In this document: piece by piece, positions 59,921 through 64,000 of the stretch
Layout: every line of letters starts with the position of its first letter
Position numbering within the stretch: the first letter of the stretch is position 1
Assembly: GCF_027853245.1 (NCBI RefSeq)
Contig: NZ_JAPTZM010000001.1
DNA from: Atlantibacter subterraneus
GTDB lineage: Bacteria > Pseudomonadota > Gammaproteobacteria > Enterobacterales > Enterobacteriaceae
Length of the DNA: 64,000 nucleotides
Reading direction: 5' to 3' (one strand)
Notes under the pieces: model-generated
The model's input: the letters and a program-made list of their open reading frames with translations, nothing else
Databases searched by the model: none
What the model was told of the DNA's origin: nothing
Translations under genes and position numbers: made by a program

Positions 59921-61402
59921 ATGAAGCCTTTTATTTCGCTGGCCAACATCAGCAAAACCTTTTACGGCGTCAAGGCGCTGGATAATGTCGCGCTGACCCT
60001 GTTGCCCGGAGAAGTGCATTGCCTGGCCGGTCAAAACGGCTGCGGCAAATCGACCCTGATTAAAATCATTTCCGGCGTGTATCAGCCCGATCCCGGCGCG
60101 CAGATCGAGATTGACGGCGCGCCGGTTTCCCGTCTCTCCCCGGTCGATTCGGTCAAAGCGGGCATCCAGGTGATTTATCAGGATCTGTCGCTGTTCCCTA
60201 ATCTGACGGTGGCCGAAAACATCGCCATTCACCAGTACCATAAAAAGTCCTGGGTGAATCAGCGCGAAATCCGCGAGATTGCCGAAAGGACGCTACACAG
60301 CATCGGCGCAACCCTCGATCTCGATGCCACCGTCGAATCCCTGCCCATCGCGCAACGCCAGATTGTCGCCATCTGTCGGGCGCTGGCGCAGGACGCCAGG
60401 CTGATCATTATGGATGAGCCCACCGCATCGCTGACCATGCAGGAGGTAAAAGGCCTGCTTAAGGTGGTTAACGATCTGAAACAACGCCAGATCTGCGTGG
60501 TATTCGTCAGCCACCGTCTGGTCGAGGTGATGGCGATTTCCGATCGCATCACGGTGCTGAAAGACGGCAAGCTGATCGGTACGTATCCGGCGGCGGAAGT
60601 TGATAATAAAAAGCTCGCGTTTTTGATGACCGGGCTGGCGTTCTCTTATCAGTGCCTGACGCCCCGGGAGCAGCTCGGCGACGTGGCGCTGGAAGTCAAA
60701 CATCTCAGCCGCGAGGACGAGTATTACGACGTGTCGCTGCGGGTGCACAAAGGCGAAATCCTGGCCATTACCGGGCTGTTGGGCGCAGGACGTACCGAGC
60801 TGTGCATGAGTCTGTTCGGCCTGACGCGCCCGGATCGCGGTGAAATCCTGATTGACGGCCAGCCGGTAAACTTCAAAAGCAACCGCGACGCCATCAACGC
60901 GGGGATTGGTTACGTATCTGAAGACCGCATGGGCACCGGGCTGGTGATGGCGCAATCGATCAATGACAACATTATCTCTACCGTACTGTCGCGGCTGAAA
61001 ACCGCGTGGCGGCTGCTTGACCGTCGCAAATCCGATGCGGTGGTAGAGGATTTGGTCAAACAACTGACCATAAAAATCGGCAGCGTTCACCTTCCGGTAA
61101 ATACCCTTTCCGGCGGCAACGCCCAGCGCGTCGCTATTGCGAAATGGCTGGCGATCAAACCAAAAGTGTTAATTCTCGATTCACCCACCGTCGGCGTGGA
61201 TATCGCCAACAAAGCGGGGATTTATCAGATTATTAATGCGTTAGCGCAGCACGGCATTGCGGTGCTGATGGTTACCGATGAGATCGACGAGGCGTTTTTT
61301 AACAGTCATCGCATCCTTGTGATGCGCAAAGGGGAAATGACGGCGGAGTTTTGGCCTTCAAAAACCACGGAAGCCGAGTTAGCAGAGGTCGTCAATGGTT
61401 AA
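59921..61402 (+). CDS. Sugar ABC transporter, double ATPase subunit
   Basis: 493 residues. Two fused nucleotide-binding domains as in RbsA/AraG: N-terminal Walker A GQNGCGKST, signature-like region and Walker B LIIMDEPTA; the second domain has the degenerate Walker A GLLGAGRTE, signature LSGGNAQR and LILDSPTVGVD. Start ATG 59921 after TGAGGTGG. Its stop overlaps the first permease by eight bases. Confidence 0.95.
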   Translation: MKPFISLANISKTFYGVKALDNVALTLLPGEVHCLAGQNGCGKSTLIKIISGVYQPDPGAQIEIDGAPVSRLSPVDSVKAGIQVIYQDLSLFPNLTVAENIAIHQYHKKSWVNQREIREIAERTLHSIGATLDLDATVESLPIAQRQIVAICRALAQDARLIIMDEPTASLTMQEVKGLLKVVNDLKQRQICVVFVSHRLVEVMAISDRITVLKDGKLIGTYPAAEVDNKKLAFLMTGLAFSYQCLTPREQLGDVALEVKHLSREDEYYDVSLRVHKGEILAITGLLGAGRTELCMSLFGLTRPDRGEILIDGQPVNFKSNRDAINAGIGYVSEDRMGTGLVMAQSINDNIISTVLSRLKTAWRLLDRRKSDAVVEDLVKQLTIKIGSVHLPVNTLSGGNAQRVAIAKWLAIKPKVLILDSPTVGVDIANKAGIYQIINALAQHGIAVLMVTDEIDEAFFNSHRILVMRKGEMTAEFWPSKTTEAELAEVVNG

Positions 61403-62375
61403 TAAATTCGGCATAAAAAAGCATGAACTCTTTTTGGGGATCACCATCCTCATCATCGGCGGCTATCTGACGTTTGCCAGCCCCGATTTTATGACACTGG
61501 GTAACATTTACGATTTGATCAACAACTACGCGATGCTGACGATTCTGGCATGCGGTCTGTTTATCGTATTGATTTCCGGCGGGATCGATATCTCTTTCCC
61601 CGCCATGACTATCATCTCGCAGTACGTGATGGTGACGCTGATCCAGAACACCACCGGCAACTTCGCCCTCGCATTCGCACTCAGCGGCGGCATTGGGCTA
61701 CTGCTGGGGGTGGTGAACGCCATTCTGGTGAACCGGCTGAGCGTCCCGTCGATCATCATTACCATTTCCACCCTGAATATTTTCTATGGCCTGCTGCTGT
61801 ATCTCACCAAAGGGGTCTGGCTGTACAGCTACCCCGAGTGGTTTGAACAGGGCGTGATGCTGTTTAAATTTACCGCCGCCGATGGTTATGACTACGGCCT
61901 GAGCCTGCAAATCCTGACGCTGATCGTGGTGGTGGCGCTCACCGGCATCATCATGAATAAAACCAGTATTGGGCGCATGATTTACGCCATGGGTGGCAAC
62001 CGGGAAGCGGCGTCACGTATGGGATTCGGCATCTTTAAACTGCAGCTGTTCGTGTACGGCTATATGGGGCTGATGTCCGGCGTCGCGGGCGTGGTGCAAT
62101 CCGCCACGGTACTGACCGTCGCGCCCGATTCGCTGCTGGGCTACGAGCTGACGGTGCTGGCCGCCGTGGTGCTGGGCGGCACCAGCATCATCGGCGGGCG
62201 CGGCACGCTGCTCGGCACGCTGCTCGGGGTGATCCTGCTGGCGGTGTTGCAGAACGGTCTCAATTTGCTCGGTATTTCGTCTTACTGGCACACGGTTGTC
62301 ACCGGTCTGGTGATTGTAATCAGTATCAGCACCACCGCGTGGGGCCAGCGCAAAACCCAGGGAGTCGCGCTATGA
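61395..62375 (+). CDS. Sugar ABC transporter, permease 1
   Basis: 326 residues, about nine membrane segments. CUT2 (RbsC/LsrC-like) permease: GGIDISFPAMTIISQYVMV and ELTVLAAVVLGGTSIIGGRG are the family motifs. Overlaps the ATPase gene upstream and permease 2 downstream (ATGA). Two different permeases in one operon, as in lsr and rhamnose transporters, suggest a heterodimeric channel. Confidence 0.93.
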   Translation: MVNKFGIKKHELFLGITILIIGGYLTFASPDFMTLGNIYDLINNYAMLTILACGLFIVLISGGIDISFPAMTIISQYVMVTLIQNTTGNFALAFALSGGIGLLLGVVNAILVNRLSVPSIIITISTLNIFYGLLLYLTKGVWLYSYPEWFEQGVMLFKFTAADGYDYGLSLQILTLIVVVALTGIIMNKTSIGRMIYAMGGNREAASRMGFGIFKLQLFVYGYMGLMSGVAGVVQSATVLTVAPDSLLGYELTVLAAVVLGGTSIIGGRGTLLGTLLGVILLAVLQNGLNLLGISSYWHTVVTGLVIVISISTTAWGQRKTQGVAL

Positions 62376-63337
62376 GCAATCGTAAAATTAAAGATAACGT
62401 CGAAATTTATCTGAGCGTGCTGATTGGCGTAACCGTTGTGGCGTTCAGCTTCCTGATCCCCAATGTGTTCTGGTCGGCCGCCAACTTCCAGTCCATCGCC
62501 TCGCAGATGCCGATCCTCGGCGTGCTGGCACTGGCGATGGCGGTCACCATGCTGACCGGCGGGATTAACCTGTCGATTATCGCCACCATGAACGCCTGCG
62601 CGCTGATCATGGCATGGGTAGCGACCCACTACCCGCCGGGTGCCTTAGCCGTGGTGCTGGTTTTACTCTCGGGCTTTGCCACCGCGCTGGTAATCGGCTT
62701 TATCAACGGCATGCTGATTGCCGTGGTGCGGGTATCGCCGATCCTGGCGACGCTGGGGATTATGACGTTATTGAACGGCATCAACATCGTGATTTCCCGC
62801 GGATCGTCGATCACTAATTTCCCCGAGTATATTCTGTCGATCAATAGCTCCAGCGTGCTCGGCATCCCCACGCCACTACTGGTGTTTATTGCCGTGGTGA
62901 TTGTAATGTGGATTATTCTTGAGAAATCCGCATTCGGACGCACCATCTACCTGATTGGCTCGAACGAGCAGGCCAGCCACTATTCGGGGATTAACACCCG
63001 CAAGACGCTGATCTGGGTGTATATCCTGTCATCAGTACTTTGCGTGATCGCCGGGTTGCTGATGATGTCAAAACTCAACTCGGCGAAAGCGTCATACGGA
63101 GAGTCTTACCTGCTGGTGTCAATTCTTGCGGCGGTGCTGGGCGGCATTAATCCGGACGGCGGATTCGGCAAGGTGTTTGGTATGGTAATGGCGCTGATCC
63201 TGCTGCAAATGCTGGAGAGCGGCCTGAATATCCTTGGAGTGAGCAGTTACATCACCATGGCCCTGTGGGGCGGGCTGCTGCTGGCATTTATCTTTTTGAA
63301 GGGGATAAATGTGTCAAGGGTGTTTGGGCGGGTGTGA
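62372..63337 (+). CDS. Sugar ABC transporter, permease 2
   Basis: 321 residues from ATG 62372, coupled to permease 1 by a four-base overlap. CUT2 permease with LTGGINLSIIATMNACALIM and LLVSILAAVLGGINPDGGFG. Last gene of the operon. No kinase, isomerase or regulator follows, so the catabolic genes for the imported sugar are elsewhere. Confidence 0.93.
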   Translation: MSNRKIKDNVEIYLSVLIGVTVVAFSFLIPNVFWSAANFQSIASQMPILGVLALAMAVTMLTGGINLSIIATMNACALIMAWVATHYPPGALAVVLVLLSGFATALVIGFINGMLIAVVRVSPILATLGIMTLLNGINIVISRGSSITNFPEYILSINSSSVLGIPTPLLVFIAVVIVMWIILEKSAFGRTIYLIGSNEQASHYSGINTRKTLIWVYILSSVLCVIAGLLMMSKLNSAKASYGESYLLVSILAAVLGGINPDGGFGKVFGMVMALILLQMLESGLNILGVSSYITMALWGGLLLAFIFLKGINVSRVFGRV

Positions 63338-63349
63338 ACGGTGTAAGCA

Positions 63350-63378
63350 ATCAGGCCGTTGTTTAGCGGCGGCCTGAT
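63350..63378 (+). terminator. Hairpin after the sugar ABC operon
   Basis: ATCAGGCC, 13 bases, GGCCTGAT: a perfect 8-bp stem twelve bases after the last stop, with no T-run. Probable 3' end of the transcript. Confidence 0.6.
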
Positions 63379-63898
63379 CTCCTCATGATGCGCCAGGACA
63401 AAAAAGTGCGTTAAATAATAAGATTTTTAATCACTCCTTTTTCAGATAGATAGAATAATTATATACATCCTATCCAACTATTAACCGGTATTAATTGGCA
63501 TTGTTATCAATTCTAATTAATTACCTGGCCCAATATTAACCATGCATATAACGTATTAAGCTAATCAATAAATTTATTAATTCCGAAAATAGAGTTATGG
63601 ATACTTGATAAAGGGCATAGCTATAGCTTTTCATTGAAACATAGTTCAAGCTTGCCCCTGAAAAAATGTGATATTAATCCTCTGATTAATAAGCCGTACA
63701 AATATAAGAAATATAACTAACGTTTACACAGTCAAATCTATGATTAAGGTCGAGTTTATATGTTGCAAGTTTAAAATTATGGTGTAGTCTGCTCATCGCT
63801 TTTGGCGTTATGCGATCGTTTAATTTATTGCAAAAATAACTTATATAGTCTTTTTAGATTATATTCCGTTCCCATTTTTACACATGGAGATATTTGTT
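63379..63898. other. AT-rich intergenic region upstream of a fimbrial gene
   Basis: 520 bases, clearly richer in A and T than the flanks. It contains a small inverted repeat (ATTAATC-CTCT-GATTAAT, 63673-63690) and several TATA-like stretches close to the downstream gene. It is a likely H-NS-bound promoter region. I see no invertible-switch repeat pair. Confidence 0.7.
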
Positions 63899-64000
63899 AT
63901 GGAGATGACGAAGTTGACAGGTAAGGCTCTTTTTGCCGTTGTGTTTGCTTGTTTCGTCAGCTTTGCGCAGGCGGATGAGATGAATGCCGGAAAAATACAT
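63899..64000 (+). CDS. Probable fimbrial subunit, N-terminus (cut by window end)
   Basis: 34 codons from ATG 63899 (second ATG at 63905); GGAG ten bases upstream. A basic start and a hydrophobic core (TGKALFAVVFACFVSFAQA) form a signal peptide, followed by DEMNAGKIH. The pattern xxGKIHF at the mature N-terminus is common in chaperone-usher pilin subunits. Only the start is visible, so the family call is tentative. Confidence 0.55.
   Translation, partial: MEMTKLTGKALFAVVFACFVSFAQADEMNAGKIH

Noticed and set aside
63379..63898. Phase-variation switch before the fimbrial gene
   Set aside because: No pair of matching inverted repeats of the fim-switch type and no recombinase gene in the window.
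1..64000. Prophage, transposon or CRISPR-Cas system
   Set aside because: No integrase, transposase, terminase, cas gene or repeat-spacer pattern is present.

Overview
The window is chromosomal DNA of a member of the Enterobacteriaceae. Gene content, gene order and protein lengths follow the Escherichia coli 24-minute region (serX to rne, here read in the opposite direction), but identity is not E. coli. RNase E has 1075 residues, CsgA is strongly divergent, mdtG is missing, and extra gene blocks sit between rne and flgL and beyond serX. Base composition looks GC-rich (mid-fifties by eye), as in Enterobacter, Kosakonia or Citrobacter relatives. I cannot fix the genus from sequence alone. There is no transposase, integrase, rRNA or CRISPR array. 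The only RNA gene I can call is tRNA-Ser(GGA).

Layout. 1-3440: rne with the end of its autoregulatory leader. 3408-7756: an accessory block (LysR regulator divergent from an MFS exporter, then an IbrA/IbrB-like pair) between rne and flgL, which adjoin in E. coli K-12. 7848-19472: flagellar region I, flgBCDEFGHIJ and flgKL on the minus strand and flgA, flgMN on the plus strand, with a recognisable FlhDC box and two sigma-28 promoters. 19481-23292: murJ, mviM, yceH, rimJ on the minus strand. 23537-34199: mdtH, grxB, yceB, pyrC, dinI, bssS, solA, yceO, yceJ, yceI, trhO, lpxL, msyB, yceK. Regulation visible there includes PurR and LexA sites and the pyrC start-switching leader. 34215-41672: osmoregulated periplasmic glucan genes opgGH and opgC, then ymdB-clsC. 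41730-46756: curli genes csgBAC (plus ymdA) and csgDEFG around a long AT-rich control region. 46740-49672: ycdZ, ycdY, ycdX, ghrA. 49813-50008: serX with a stable-RNA promoter and terminator.

Beyond serX the E. coli order ends. 50159-51587 carries a DeoR-family repressor divergent from a NudK-like Nudix hydrolase, with a phased array of TTGCACGA boxes between them. 51630-54336 is a two-gene operon for uptake and hydrolysis of an unsaturated uronyl oligosaccharide, probably from rhamnogalacturonan. 54614-58228 is flhBAE, the flagellar export core, without the chemotaxis genes that precede it in E. coli. 58831-63337 is a four-gene CUT2-type sugar ABC importer with an upstream CRP-like site. An AT-rich stretch then leads to the first 34 codons of a probable fimbrial subunit gene cut by the window end.

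The window joins motility (flg and flhBAE), sessile functions (curli, BssS, fimbriae), envelope biogenesis (MurJ, LpxL, OpgGHC, ClsC) and plant-type carbon use. The most unusual single item is CsgA. It shows six curlin repeats instead of five, and a short charged N-terminal segment replaces the glycine-rich segment that guides E. coli CsgA to the secretion pore.
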